64,000 nucleotides of DNA from Ruminococcus sp. AF46-10NS (GCF_003474435.1 NZ_QRNF01000017.1:1-64000); one strand, 5' to 3'; counted from the stretch's first letter, positions 18,919 to 29,363 are shown. Program-made: numbers and translations. The notes: a model not told the origin generated them from the letters alone.

Positions 18919-21189
18919 ATGAAACGTGATCTGAAAAAAATCGTAAGCCAGATGACTCTGGAAGAAAAAGCAGGCATGTGTTCAGGCCTTGATTTCTGGC
19001 ATCTGAAACATGTAGACCGCTTAGGTATCCCGGAAGTTATGGTCAGCGACGGCCCTCACGGACTTCGCAAACAGGATGACAAAAGCGATCATCTTGGAAT
19101 GAATGACAGTATCAAAGCTGTCTGCTTCCCGCCTGCTGCATTAAGCGCATGCTCTTTTGACCGTAAGCTGATGGAAAGAATGGGTAAGACTATCGGAAAA
19201 GAAGCTCAGGCTAACGATGTGTCTGTAGTCCTTGGACCAGCTGTAAATATCAAACGTTCTCCTCTCTGCGGAAGAAACTTCGAATATTATTCTGAAGATC
19301 CATATCTTGCAGGTGAGATCGCAGCTGCTTTTGTAAACGGTGTACAGTCCCAGCATGTGGGAACTTCCATCAAACATTTTGCAGCTAATAACCAGGAATA
19401 TCACCGTATGAGCAACTCCTCTGAGGCTGATGAGAGAACTTTACGTGAGATTTATTTCCCGGCATTTGAAACAGCTGTAAAAAAAGCTCAGCCATACACT
19501 TTCATGTGCTCCTACAACCAGATCAACGGCACTTTTGCATCTGAAAACAAATGGCTTCTCACAGATGTCCTCCGCGGTGACTGGGGCTTCAAAGGCTATG
19601 TAATGTCAGACTGGGGCGCAGTTAATGACCGTGTCAAAGGCCTGAAAGCTGGCCTTGAGCTGGAAATGCCATCCTCAAACGGTGCCAATGACGCACTTAT
19701 CGTACAGGCTGTAAAGAATGGTTCCCTGAAAGAAGAAATACTGGATCAGGCTGTAGAGCGTATCTTGCGCATTATCTTCGAGTACGCAGACAACCGTACA
19801 CCACAGGAATTCACTATGGAAAAAGATCATGAGGAAGCTCGTCATATTGCCGAGGAATCCATGGTTCTTCTGAAAAACGACGGACAGATTCTTCCTCTGA
19901 AAAACGCTGAAAAAGTTGCTTTCATCGGCGGTTTTGCCAAAAAACCACGTTTCCAGGGTGGTGGAAGTTCCCATATCAACTGTTTCAAAATTACAAATGC
20001 GCTGGATTCTGTTCCTTCTGACGCACAAGTTATCTATGCAGAAGGTTTCCCTGCAGACAAAGATCTCTACGATGACACCCTTGCAGCAGAAGCACTTAAA
20101 GCAGCAGGCAAGGCTGATAAAGTTGTGATCTTCGCAGGACTTCCGGATAGCTTTGAGTCCGAAGGATATGACCGCTCCCATATGAGACTTCCGGACTGCC
20201 AGAACCGTCTCATTGCTGAAATCCTCAAAGTTCAGCCAAACGCGGTGATCGTTCTCCACAACGGTTCCCCTGTGGAAATGCCATGGCTTAATGACGTGAA
20301 AGGCCTTCTGGAGGCATATCTCGGCGGTCAGGCAGGCGGTGCTGCTGTTGCAAACATCCTTTACGGAAAAGTAAATCCAAGCGGTAAACTTGCAGAAACC
20401 ATGCCTCTTAAGCTGTCCGACAACCCATCTTATCTGAACTTCGGCAGCGGCGAGAAGGTCGAATACCGTGAAGGTGTATTCGTAGGCTACCGTTATTATG
20501 ATACAAAAGAAATGGATGTGGCATATCCGTTCGGATATGGACTTTCCTACACAACTTTCGCTTACAGCAATCTGAATATCTCCAACGGGAACCCGACAGA
20601 AAAAGATACCATCTCTGTTTCCGTTGATGTTACAAACACAGGCGATATGACCGGAAAGGAAGTTGTACAGCTCTATGTAAAAGACTGCACCAATTCCGCG
20701 ATCCGTCCGGAAAAAGAGCTCAAAGGCTTTGAAAAAGTTGCTCTGGATCCAGGCGAAACCAAAACTGTAACCATGGAACTGGATAAGAGAAGCTTTGCAT
20801 GGTACAACACAGATCTTCACGACTGGTTTGCAGCAAGCGGCGAATATAAGATCCTTATCGGTGCATCTTCCAGAGATATCCGTCTGGAAAGCAAAATCCA
20901 GCTGAACAGTAGCCAGGAGATCCCGCTGCATGTTCACATGAACACTACCCTCGGTGAGCTGTTCCGCAACCCGAAGACTGCAGAAACAGCCAAGAAGCTT
21001 ACCGCATCATATCTTTCTATTCTGAACGGAGGTGAGGAACCTGTCTCTGATGCTGCTTCCGAAGCTATTTCCGAGGAAATGACTCTGGCCATGACCGACT
21101 CCATGCCTTTACGTGCACTGATGAGTTTTGGAGAATTTTCCAGAGAAGAACTTTTGGATATTGTTGAAAAGCTAAATAAATTGATATGA
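18919..21189 (+). CDS. Glycoside hydrolase family 3 (beta-glucosidase-like)
   Basis: 756 aa, normal for GH3. The N-terminal barrel contains VSDGPHGLR, the IKHFAANNQE motif near 155, and the nucleophile in YVMSDWGA near 231. The alpha/beta C domain (from about 320) and a fibronectin III-like end (TNTGDMTGKEVVQLYV) follow. There is no signal peptide, so it acts on imported oligosaccharides or glycosides in the cytoplasm. Start at 18919 behind CGGAGG. The divergent AraC gene is the likely regulator. Exact sugar specificity cannot be read from sequence. Confidence 0.95.
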   Translation: MKRDLKKIVSQMTLEEKAGMCSGLDFWHLKHVDRLGIPEVMVSDGPHGLRKQDDKSDHLGMNDSIKAVCFPPAALSACSFDRKLMERMGKTIGKEAQANDVSVVLGPAVNIKRSPLCGRNFEYYSEDPYLAGEIAAAFVNGVQSQHVGTSIKHFAANNQEYHRMSNSSEADERTLREIYFPAFETAVKKAQPYTFMCSYNQINGTFASENKWLLTDVLRGDWGFKGYVMSDWGAVNDRVKGLKAGLELEMPSSNGANDALIVQAVKNGSLKEEILDQAVERILRIIFEYADNRTPQEFTMEKDHEEARHIAEESMVLLKNDGQILPLKNAEKVAFIGGFAKKPRFQGGGSSHINCFKITNALDSVPSDAQVIYAEGFPADKDLYDDTLAAEALKAAGKADKVVIFAGLPDSFESEGYDRSHMRLPDCQNRLIAEILKVQPNAVIVLHNGSPVEMPWLNDVKGLLEAYLGGQAGGAAVANILYGKVNPSGKLAETMPLKLSDNPSYLNFGSGEKVEYREGVFVGYRYYDTKEMDVAYPFGYGLSYTTFAYSNLNISNGNPTEKDTISVSVDVTNTGDMTGKEVVQLYVKDCTNSAIRPEKELKGFEKVALDPGETKTVTMELDKRSFAWYNTDLHDWFAASGEYKILIGASSRDIRLESKIQLNSSQEIPLHVHMNTTLGELFRNPKTAETAKKLTASYLSILNGGEEPVSDAASEAISEEMTLAMTDSMPLRALMSFGEFSREELLDIVEKLNKLI

Positions 21190-21305
21190 TTTTTCACATT
21201 TTCCTCATTTTCCTTTCACAAAACAAACACATTTTTTCATTATATTATTACTGTAAACAGCAAATGCAGTTGCTGAATATATCTTTTTCTTTTTCATACT
21301 TTTTT

Positions 21306-21340
21306 ACCGGGAGCTCGCACTGCTCCCGGTCTCCTTTTAT
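21306..21340 (+). terminator. Terminator after the GH3 gene
   Basis: ACCGGGAGC pairs with GCTCCCGGT around CTCGCACT-type loop, followed by CTCCTTTTAT. Confidence 0.75.
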
Positions 21341-21544
21341 TATTCCCTGCTGTTCACTTTTGATCTCATTTTTACTATTTGATGATGGTTTTATAAATAC
21401 TACTTTTCTTTTATATTATTATTCAAATAACAATTCCTTTTTGGGGCAGTTACATTTCCTCGTCAACTTACTGAATCTCACACTCTGGATGTAGTAGCAT
21501 ATGATTACACGAACCTTTGATTTTATAAAGGGGAGGGTCGAAAC

Positions 21545-21631
21545 ATGACTGACAGAGAAGTGTCGGAACAGATTTTACTCAAGATATAAGAAATAGATTC
21601 TGACGTAAAAAATATACATCTGATATTATAA
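21545..21631 (+). pseudogene. Remnant of a small coiled-coil protein gene
   Basis: A good ribosome site (GGGGAGG) precedes an ATG at 21545. It encodes MTDREVSEQILLKI and then a stop. The same frame continues as EIDSDVKNIHLIL before a second stop. MTDREV...ILLK is the usual start of a small helical protein in Lachnospiraceae, so this looks like a decayed copy. Confidence 0.4.
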
Positions 21632-21651
21632 AAAACACCCGATAAAAACAG

Positions 21652-21696
21652 AAAGAGTGCGAAATCTGGTAAGTTGTCCAGTTTTCACACTCTTTA
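21652..21696 (-). terminator. Terminator of tRNA-Pro
   Basis: On the minus strand AAAGAGTGTGAAAACTGG pairs with CCAGATTTCGCACTCTTT and CTGTTTTT follows, just past the tRNA 3' end. Confidence 0.75.
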
Positions 21697-21703
21697 TTTA
21701 TTA

Positions 21704-21777
21704 TCGGGGCAACAGGATTTGAACCTGCGACCTCACGGCCCCCAGCCGTGCGCGCTACCAAGCTACGCCATACCCCG
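21704..21777 (-). tRNA. tRNA-Pro (GGG)
   Basis: 74-nt cloverleaf on the minus strand. Acceptor CGGGGTA pairs with TGCCCCG, and the D arm contains GTAGCTTGGTAGCGC. The anticodon arm is CACGG-CTGGGGG-CCGTG, giving anticodon GGG. The T arm is GCAGG-TTCAAAT-CCTGT. CCA is not encoded. Confidence 0.95.
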
Positions 21778-21856
21778 CAACAAAAAAATTATAACAGAAA
21801 CTCTTCTGAAATGCAACCTCTTTTTCCCGCCAGTATGTTATAATAGCTGTATATGC

Positions 21857-22000
21857 GTTACTGTTCACTCCGTTCTCAGTAACACGCTTCGCGATGCACA
21901 GAATTTATACTAATCGCATAAATTCACGCGGTATGTCTCGGGTTTTCTGTGACCTTCGTTCACAAAAACACCTCGCGGAATATTACCAGTGGACAGTAAC
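21857..22000. repeat. Short element with terminal inverted repeats
   Basis: Both ends carry GTTACTGT(T/C)CACT in inverted orientation, giving a ~144-bp unit with no gene. Its right end matches 4136-4165. It resembles a small non-autonomous (MITE-like) element and lies immediately upstream of the LysR gene, where it could affect expression. Confidence 0.55.
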
Positions 22001-22039
22001 TTATATGCTACTGTTCATCAGGAACTCAGGAGGTATTAC

Positions 22040-22933
22040 ATGCAGGATAATCTTTCCCTTTATTACATCTTTTACACTGTCGCCAGCACGGGCAGTATTT
22101 CACATAGTTCCAGAGATCTTTATATCAGCCAGCCTGCAATCAGTAAGGCTATCCAAAAGCTGGAACGAAATCTGGATACTATCCTTTTTAACCGTAATTC
22201 CCGAGGTGTAACTTTAACACCTGACGGAGAACTTCTTTTTGAGAAGGTAAAAGCTGCTCTTCTGCTTCTTGATGAAGGTGAAAGTTCCATTCGTCATAAC
22301 CGCTCCAGATCCATTCCAAAACTGCGTCTGGGAGCCAGTTCTACTTTAAGCAAATATGTCCTTCTCTCTCATCTGAAAGAATACATAGACCGGTTTCCTC
22401 ATGTACGTATTACCATTTCCTGCCAGTCTACTTATCAAACCTTACAGCTTCTGGATGAGGAAAAGATTGATCTTGGCCTCATCGGGCGACCGCAGAAACT
22501 CCGGGGATATTTTTTTCAGCCGCTTCTCCAGATACAGGATACGTTCGTTTGTACGGAGCAGTATCTTCAAAACCAGAAGAAATTATATCCCGATGAATCC
22601 TTACTGCAAACTGCAACTTTTATGATGCTTGATGATGATAATATCACAAGACAGACTGTAAATACACAATTGAAAGAACACCGGATAGAACTGAGCCATA
22701 TCCTGGAAGTGACAACTATGGATCTTCTGATCCAGTTTGCAGAGATTGGCCTTGGTATTGCCTGTGTGATCAAGGATTTTGTAGAAAAAGAACTGAAAGA
22801 GGGTACTCTGATTGAAGTACCTGTAGGTTTCTTGTTTCCTCGCCGGGAAATTGGATTTGTCTGTCGCCAGAAAGATGCCGAATCTTCACTGATCGCTCCT
22901 TTCTTTCATAATGCAGCCGATATTGATTTCTGA
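22040..22933 (+). CDS. LysR family transcriptional regulator
   Basis: 297 aa. The N-terminal winged helix (about 5-65) has the LysR signature LYYIFYTVASTGSISHSSRDLYISQPAISKAI split over two helices. A periplasmic-binding-like effector domain follows (about 90-290). I start at the ATG at 22040, behind CAGGAGG, because the longer frame from 21989 lies inside the repeat element. It converges with ilvC on the other strand. The inducer and target are unknown. Confidence 0.93.
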   Translation: MQDNLSLYYIFYTVASTGSISHSSRDLYISQPAISKAIQKLERNLDTILFNRNSRGVTLTPDGELLFEKVKAALLLLDEGESSIRHNRSRSIPKLRLGASSTLSKYVLLSHLKEYIDRFPHVRITISCQSTYQTLQLLDEEKIDLGLIGRPQKLRGYFFQPLLQIQDTFVCTEQYLQNQKKLYPDESLLQTATFMMLDDDNITRQTVNTQLKEHRIELSHILEVTTMDLLIQFAEIGLGIACVIKDFVEKELKEGTLIEVPVGFLFPRREIGFVCRQKDAESSLIAPFFHNAADIDF

Positions 22934-22980
22934 TGAACTGATCCTTCATTAACTGTATAAATTATTTATAATCATTGTAA

Positions 22981-23025
22981 AAAATCCCATTGGGTGCTTA
23001 ATATATAAACATCCAATGGGATTTT
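22981..23025. terminator. Bidirectional-type terminator after the LysR gene
   Basis: AAAATCCCATTGGGTG pairs with CATCCAATGGGATTTT, with T-rich sequence on the far side. Confidence 0.8.
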
Positions 23026-23065
23026 AAAATCTGAATTTCCTGCTACTCTATTCAAACGATACTTT

Positions 23066-23183
23066 GTCTGACCGCTTACGCTTCGTTCGAGTAGCGCAAA
23101 ATTTATTGTTTTACAATACGTTGTTACTAATTCTACGTCTGACTCAAACTACGCTTCGCTTCGTTCGAGTAGCGCAAAAATTA
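23066..23183 (+). repeat. Two direct copies of a ~35-bp repeat
   Basis: CGCTTCGTTCGAGTAGCGCAAAA occurs near 23080-23101 and again near 23155-23178, each preceded by GTCTGAC and followed by a TTATT stretch. The second copy has an added CGCTT. Each copy can fold through the CGCTtcg/cgAGTAGCG part. No gene lies here. Confidence 0.55.
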
Positions 23184-23203
23184 TTACTTTGTAATAATTT
23201 TTG
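23174..23203 (-). terminator. ilvC terminator
   Basis: On the minus strand AAAAATTATTAC pairs with GTAATAATTTTT immediately after the ilvC stop codon. Confidence 0.7.
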
Positions 23204-23204
23204 C

Positions 23205-24245
<1,041 letters not shown>

Positions 24246-24315
24246 TCATCACATCTTTTTCATAAAATTATTTATCGTTAAGAGAGTATCGCCCCTCCTA
24301 GCAAACATATGTATC

Positions 24316-24813
24316 TTACAGGAAACGTACATCCTCACTTCCGCGGGACAGTCCCGTGATTCCTGTTCTGGCAAGCTCAAGGATCTCATAGTCAGCCATC
24401 AGTTCAATAAAAGCTTTCAGCTTATTCTGGCTTCCTGTCATCTCCATGATCAGAGAATCCTTACTTACATCCACTACCTTGGCACGGAAAATATCGGCAA
24501 CTGAAAGTGCTCCCTGCCTCTGTTCCGGCTTCACGGCAACCTTCACCAGCATTAATTCTCTGGCAACACTGTCATCCGGCTCCAGAACCTTGACATCTCT
24601 CACATCCTCCTGTTTGGCAAGCTGTTTCGTAACCTGCTGTATCATCTGATCATCCGCTTCGCATACAACTGTCATGCGGGAATATCTCTGATCTGCAGTC
24701 ACACCTGCTGTAATGCTGTCAATATTATATCCACGGCGGCTGAAAAGACCAGCCACACGGCTAAGGACTCCTGAGGTATTATCCACAAGAATGGATAGTA
24801 TTCTCTTTTCCAT
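24316..24813 (-). CDS. ilvN: Acetolactate synthase small (regulatory) subunit
   Basis: 165 aa. The N-terminal ACT domain (ILSILVDNTSGVLSRVAGLFSRRGYNIDS region) binds valine for feedback control; the C-terminal ALS_ss_C domain (about 80-160) follows. The catalytic ilvB subunit is not in the window, so its partner is encoded elsewhere. Its own sigma-A promoter lies at 24899-24926. Confidence 0.95.
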   Translation of the reverse strand: MEKRILSILVDNTSGVLSRVAGLFSRRGYNIDSITAGVTADQRYSRMTVVCEADDQMIQQVTKQLAKQEDVRDVKVLEPDDSVARELMLVKVAVKPEQRQGALSVADIFRAKVVDVSKDSLIMEMTGSQNKLKAFIELMADYEILELARTGITGLSRGSEDVRFL

Positions 24814-24898
24814 AATACACCTGCTTTCAATACGTTATGTAAAGAAACCTGACTTCGTCAAGTAACGCTTTAATCTAATAAATCTTTGCTTTCTTATC

Positions 24899-24926
24899 AT
24901 TATAGCAACTTCGAAAATTTTGTCAA
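24899..24926 (-). promoter_or_regulatory. Promoter of ilvN-ilvC
   Basis: On the minus strand TTGACA (24921-24926), a 16-nt spacer and TATAAT (24899-24904). A perfect consensus at both boxes. No T-box lies between it and ilvN. Confidence 0.85.
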
Positions 24927-24971
24927 TCAAAATTTCTCGTAAGACACCTTCAAATTAATAAAGAGTTTACA

Positions 24972-26012
24972 TCAGATCAGATATTTTTTGCGCAGCTCTT
25001 CTGTTGCTTTCGCAGTCAGATAAAGCTTCTTACGAAGGAATCTCTCTCCCCCTCCGTATTCATTCTCAATGAGATCAAATATGGTATTAATGTAGGATTC
25101 TTTTACCTGATAAAAAGCAGTAAGATTGGCAAACTTCTGACTGTTCTCAGGACGGTAAGCCCGGTAAAGCCTGCGCATATATTTAAGTTCTTCCTCCAGA
25201 CATGGATTGGAACGCATAAAATCTCTTCGTATTGTCTCTTTCGGTACGCCCAGTGCCAAAAGCAGCAGTGCGGTTCCGACTCCGGCTCTGTCTTCTCCTG
25301 TTCCACTATGAAAGATCACTGCCCCGTTCTTTACATGGAGAAGTACATCAAGAAAACGTGCATACTGTTTCAGAGAATACTCATCATTCAGAAAACTGCG
25401 GTATCTGTTTATCATATATTTATCAGTATCCCCATAGCAGGACATCACCTGTTCAAAAAAGCTTCTTCCTCCGCTCTCCTCATCCAGGATCGGGATATGG
25501 TAATATTCCACACCAGCCATGATATCGTCCGGTTTTTTCTTTACTTCAATTGCTGAACGGAAATCGATCACTGTTTTTACATTATATTCCTCTGCAAGGA
25601 TCCGGGTATCTGTAATGGAAGCATGATAAATCTCGCCACTGCGCAGAAGCTTTCTCGGAAGAATATGTGAACCATTCTCTGTCATCAGTGCTCCAAGATC
25701 CCTGGTGTTGGGAAGATTCTTCAGTGGAAGCCTGCTACCTTTGGGAAATCCTACGGCCATATCAGGATTCAGCAATTTAAGAAGCCGGAGACAATCCTGG
25801 ACCTCCTGTTCAGTCATATCGAATTTATAACGTTTCTGACATCGTGTTATGATTACCAGATAGTTGATGATCAGCTGTTTCTCTCCGGTTTTATCCGCAC
25901 CTTCCCGGCGCATATACGCCCAGACAATATCCCTGCATGGAAGGCTGTTCAGCATCATGTGCCTGTTAAACACAAAAAATCCATCTTCGATCCGTATCTT
26001 TCCGTATCTCAT
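24972..26012 (-). CDS. Tyrosine-phosphatase-like protein lacking the catalytic Cys
   Basis: About 346 aa. The C-terminal domain (about 90-300) follows the Y_phosphatase3 family: LPNTRDLGALMTENG, RKLLRSGEIYHA, VKTVIDFRS, and the P-loop region. The P-loop reads FHSGTGEDRAG where active members have HCxAGKDRTG, so the nucleophilic Cys is Ser (AGT codon). The N-terminal 90 residues form a separate domain that resembles bacterial PH-like modules. I start at the ATG at 26012, behind AAGGAGAAAGG, because the longer frame from 26105 runs into the divergent promoter at 26099. It may be a binding protein or regulator rather than an enzyme. Confidence 0.8.
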   Translation of the reverse strand: MRYGKIRIEDGFFVFNRHMMLNSLPCRDIVWAYMRREGADKTGEKQLIINYLVIITRCQKRYKFDMTEQEVQDCLRLLKLLNPDMAVGFPKGSRLPLKNLPNTRDLGALMTENGSHILPRKLLRSGEIYHASITDTRILAEEYNVKTVIDFRSAIEVKKKPDDIMAGVEYYHIPILDEESGGRSFFEQVMSCYGDTDKYMINRYRSFLNDEYSLKQYARFLDVLLHVKNGAVIFHSGTGEDRAGVGTALLLLALGVPKETIRRDFMRSNPCLEEELKYMRRLYRAYRPENSQKFANLTAFYQVKESYINTIFDLIENEYGGGERFLRKKLYLTAKATEELRKKYLI

Positions 26013-26098
26013 TTTCTTTCCTTTCTCCTTCCCAACCCCTGCATCCTTTTCGGGACACACTTTATCATACCAGAAATTTTCCGTTACGTATACCTTGT

Positions 26099-26126
26099 TT
26101 GACATTTTTCATGGTTTCGATATAAT
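26099..26126 (+). promoter_or_regulatory. Promoter of the first AEC transporter gene
   Basis: TTGACA (26099-26104), a 16-nt spacer, TATAAT (26121-26126), both consensus. The gene starts 35 nt downstream. Confidence 0.85.
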
Positions 26127-26160
26127 AAGTGGAGATATTTACCCATGGGAGGGTTTCTTT

Positions 26161-27105
26161 ATGGAAAATCTTGTTTTTTGTCTGAATGTGACTGTTCCGA
26201 TTTTTCTTACGCTGCTTCTCGGATATTTTTTCCGGAGGATCGGACTTTTTGACGATGCATTTGTCAGCCGTATGAATAAATTCGTATTCGTTGTACCTTT
26301 ACCTGTGCTTCTTTTTCAGGATATTGCCAGGATCGATATTTACGAAGCCTGGGATTTCAGGATGGTGGCCTTCTGTTTTAGTATCACTTCTGTAAGCATT
26401 ATCATCTCCGTATTTCTGTCCCGATTCCTTCATCCTTCAGATATACGCGGTGAATTTATCCAGGCATCTTACCGGAGCAGTGCTGCGATCCTGGGTATCG
26501 CCATTATCCAGAACCTTTATGGAAACGCCGGAATGGCTCCGCTGATGATCATTGCAAGTGTACCTCTTTACAATGTTATGGCTGTTGTGATTCTTTCCAT
26601 ATTCAAACCAGGTCAGGGTAAACTGAATGGTGTTGTTCTGAAGCGTACTTTAAAAGGCATCATCACCAACCCAATTATTCTTGGAATTGCAGCTGGTACA
26701 TTATGGTCTCTGCTCCGTCTCCCATTTCCGAAGATCCTGGATTCCACAGTCGGAAACCTTGCAAAAACAGCCACACCCCTTGGTCTGATGGCCATGGGAG
26801 GTTCTCTCCGTTTTGGAAAAGCGTTCTCCAGACTGAAGGCTTCTGTTGCCTGCACTTTTATGAAGCTTGTCGGCTATGAAGCACTTTTTCTCCCGCTGGC
26901 CATCCGTTGCGGCTTCACACAGGATAAGCTGGTTTCCATTATCATCATGCTTGGTTCTGCCAGCACAGTAACCTGTTTTGTTATGGCAAAAAATATGGAT
27001 CATGAAGGTTCCTTCTCTTCCGGAGTTGTTCTTCTTACTACAGTTTTCAGTGCGTTTACATTGACCTTATGGCTGTTTATCTGTAAGAACCTTGGACTTA
27101 TCTGA
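26161..27105 (+). CDS. AEC family transporter (auxin-efflux-carrier type)
   Basis: 314 aa with about ten membrane segments. The N-terminal NVTVPIFLTLLLGYFFRRIGLFDD and the pattern of two repeated five-helix halves match Pfam Mem_trans. Family members export malate, malonate or other small organic acids; substrate unknown. I start at ATG 26161, behind GGGAGGG and downstream of the promoter. A second AEC gene lies at 29483-30418 on the other strand. Confidence 0.92.
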   Translation: MENLVFCLNVTVPIFLTLLLGYFFRRIGLFDDAFVSRMNKFVFVVPLPVLLFQDIARIDIYEAWDFRMVAFCFSITSVSIIISVFLSRFLHPSDIRGEFIQASYRSSAAILGIAIIQNLYGNAGMAPLMIIASVPLYNVMAVVILSIFKPGQGKLNGVVLKRTLKGIITNPIILGIAAGTLWSLLRLPFPKILDSTVGNLAKTATPLGLMAMGGSLRFGKAFSRLKASVACTFMKLVGYEALFLPLAIRCGFTQDKLVSIIIMLGSASTVTCFVMAKNMDHEGSFSSGVVLLTTVFSAFTLTLWLFICKNLGLI

Positions 27106-27196
27106 ATTCGGCTTATCTGCAACAGGATATAAACATTGCCACTCTGCGTAACACGGAGCATAAATAAATGCTAAAGATACAGCCCTTTTCATACAG

Positions 27197-27244
27197 AAAA
27201 TGCTGTAAGAGCTGTCTGCTTCCAAACAGTTCTTACAGCATTTT
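27197..27244. terminator. Shared terminator between convergent genes
   Basis: AAAATGCTGTAAGA pairs with TCTTACAGCATTTT around a short loop with T/A runs on both sides. It serves the AEC gene and the converging HAD gene. Confidence 0.85.
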
Positions 27245-27272
27245 ATTTTTGCATTTTGTACAAATATTCAGT

Positions 27273-28082
27273 CTATATCAGCTTCAGATACCGGAGACCG
27301 TCCCTGATTCCATAATGGAACATATCGGACGTAACATGATCTGCCAGCTCCTGGATCTTCGGGGAAGCATTTCCCATAGCAACCTTGGTGGCTGCATATT
27401 CAAACATAGCCAGGTCATTGTTGCTGTCTCCGAATACCACAGTATCTTCCCACGGAATATCAAACAGGCGTATCACTGCAGCAATTCCCACAGCTTTGTT
27501 AAAGCCCTTGGGAACAAGCTCGATGGTATTTCCAACAAAAGAGCTGCTGCCCTCATGACGGATGATATCATAATACTCACTTAAGACGGCAAGTGCAGCC
27601 TCTGCATCGCAGCCGGCCGTCATTTTTGCACTGATCTTATTGATCTGCATACAGTCTTCATTACCCCGGATCGGTCTCCACTTATCTCCCAGTGCTTCTG
27701 TGATCAGGCTTGCATACCAGTTTACTTCATCCGTATACTCGTCCTTATCATAATACATATAGTCTGCACCCTCCATCACCGGGATCAGACCATATTTTCT
27801 TAATACTTCCACGGAGAGTTTTGCAATTTCCGGTGTCATTTCTTTATTAAAAAGTCTCTTCCCGTCTTTCTCTATGGTAGATCCGCAGGCAGTGATCATC
27901 CCTGTAAAAGGGATCTGTTCCAGATACCATGGAACAAAGGCACGGCTTCTTCCTGTACAGAGCCAGGCTTCATGTCCATTATCTATCAATGCACGCACTG
28001 CCTCTATTGCACTGTCCGGAGTACCTTTTTTCATATCGCAGATCGTTCCGTCTGCATCAAAAAATACCGCTTTTTTTCTCAT
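27273..28082 (-). CDS. Cof-type HAD-IIB phosphatase
   Basis: 269 aa. HAD motif I FFDADGTICD is at 6-15, motif II in WLCTGRS at about 40, motif III Lys in the PKGFNKAVGI block near 195, and motif IV in VVFGDSNNDLAMF near 220. The cap is of the C2 type. The family hydrolyses sugar phosphates or pyridoxal phosphate. It lies 17 nt past the repaired M18 gene and reads the same way. Confidence 0.93.
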   Translation of the reverse strand: MRKKAVFFDADGTICDMKKGTPDSAIEAVRALIDNGHEAWLCTGRSRAFVPWYLEQIPFTGMITACGSTIEKDGKRLFNKEMTPEIAKLSVEVLRKYGLIPVMEGADYMYYDKDEYTDEVNWYASLITEALGDKWRPIRGNEDCMQINKISAKMTAGCDAEAALAVLSEYYDIIRHEGSSSFVGNTIELVPKGFNKAVGIAAVIRLFDIPWEDTVVFGDSNNDLAMFEYAATKVAMGNASPKIQELADHVTSDMFHYGIRDGLRYLKLI

Positions 28083-28099
28083 TTCTCATATCTCCCATA

Positions 28100-29363
28100 T
28101 CATCTGTAAAATACTTTTGCTGCGCGAACCAGACTCTCTGTATCCTTCACTCCTGCTGTCTCATAAGCTGAGTGCATAGCAAGCTGCGGAAGGCCAATAT
28201 CCACTGTATTCATGGCAGCTGTGTGTAGAATATTCAAGTGTGGAGCCGCCTGCAATATCTGAACGGTTTACAAATGTCTGATACGGAACCTCCGCTTCCC
28301 TGCAAAGTTCCTTGAAGATCGCTGCTGAAATCCCATCTGTACAGTATTTCTGATTTGCATTATATTTGATCACGATTCCGCCATTCATTGTCGGGCGGTT
28401 CACAGGATCTGACTTATCTGTATAGTTTGGATGAAGCGCATGTGCATTATCTGCAGAGATCATAAAACTCTCCGCAAGTGCCATAAGGTAGCTCTCATGA
28501 TCCCCGCCAAGTGCCAGATTGATCCGGTACAGCACATCCTTGAGAAATGCAGATGCTGCACCCTGCCTGGTGGTGCTTCCTACCTCTTCATTGTCAAGGA
28601 CGCAGTGGACTGCAATATTTTTCTTTTTATCTGCCTGCAAAAATCCCTCCAGGGATGCAAAAGCGCACTGCAGATCATCCAGTCTCGGACTTGATACAAA
28701 CTCATTTCTGGCTCCCCATACAGTTCCGGGCATACGGTTGTACAAAAACAGATCATGCCCCAGGACATCCTCCGGACGAACCTCTGCTTCTGCCGCTATC
28801 ATATCCAGGAACTTTCCTTTTTCACCATTTCCGCTGTACAGAGGCAGCATATCCTTCTGCACATTATAATGATATCCACCGTTAATATCCCGGTTCATAT
28901 GAATGGCAAGGCTCGGAATCATCACAAGATCTCTGTCAATGTTTATAAGCTTCTCCAAGATCTTGCCGTTTTTACGCACGATCATTCGGCCTGCCACAGA
29001 AAGAGGACGGTCAAACCAGGTGGAAAGGATCATTCCACCGTACCGTTCCACATTCAGCTTCACATAAGCTCCACCTACAGACATCTCCGGATTTTCTTTG
29101 ATCTTAAAGGACGGAGAATCACTGTGACTCGCAATAATATGGTATCTTCCGGAATCATTCATTGGAATAGAAAAACCGATAATCGCAGAATGATTTCGCA
29201 TGACAAAATATTTTCCGCCTTTTTCCAGCTCCCAGTGTTCTTCCTCTTTCAGTTCTGTAAAGCCCTCTTCCAGAAAACGTTTTCTTATTGTTTCTGCCGC
29301 ATGAAAAGCAGTTGGACTGCTGCTGATAAATTCCAAAAGTTTCTCTGTTGTCTCTTCGTACAT
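28100..29363 (-). CDS. M18 family aminopeptidase, frameshifted near its end
   Basis: Zinc aminopeptidase (aspartyl aminopeptidase type). Motifs seen: ASHSDSPSFKIKE with a metal His and Asp, DNEEVGSTTRQGAAS with catalytic Glu, and SADNAHALHPNY. The main frame stops at 28161 after an unrelated tail. In a second frame the true end follows: NTVDIGLPQLAMHSAYETAG to AAKVFYR, stop at 28100. The break is near 28236 (GGCTCCACACTTGAATATT; two bases appear lost, probably from GGAAAT). Repaired length is about 421 aa, normal. A metal-ligand His in LAMHSAYE lies beyond the break. Confidence 0.9.

Noticed and set aside
19675..20937. 420-codon ORF on the minus strand opposite the GH3 gene
   Set aside because: Antisense shadow of a well-supported gene; composition is typical of a shadow.
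21989..22039. 17-residue extension of the LysR protein
   Set aside because: It begins inside the repeat element; ATG 22040 has a perfect ribosome site and the usual family N-terminus.
26013..26105. 31-residue N-terminal extension of the phosphatase-like protein
   Set aside because: It lacks a ribosome site and runs into the promoter of the divergent AEC gene; the ATG at 26012 has AAGGAGAAAGG.
25864..26160. 99-residue N-terminal extension of the first AEC transporter
   Set aside because: The frame is antisense to the phosphatase-like gene and upstream of the promoter; ATG 26161 has GGGAGGG and matches the family start.
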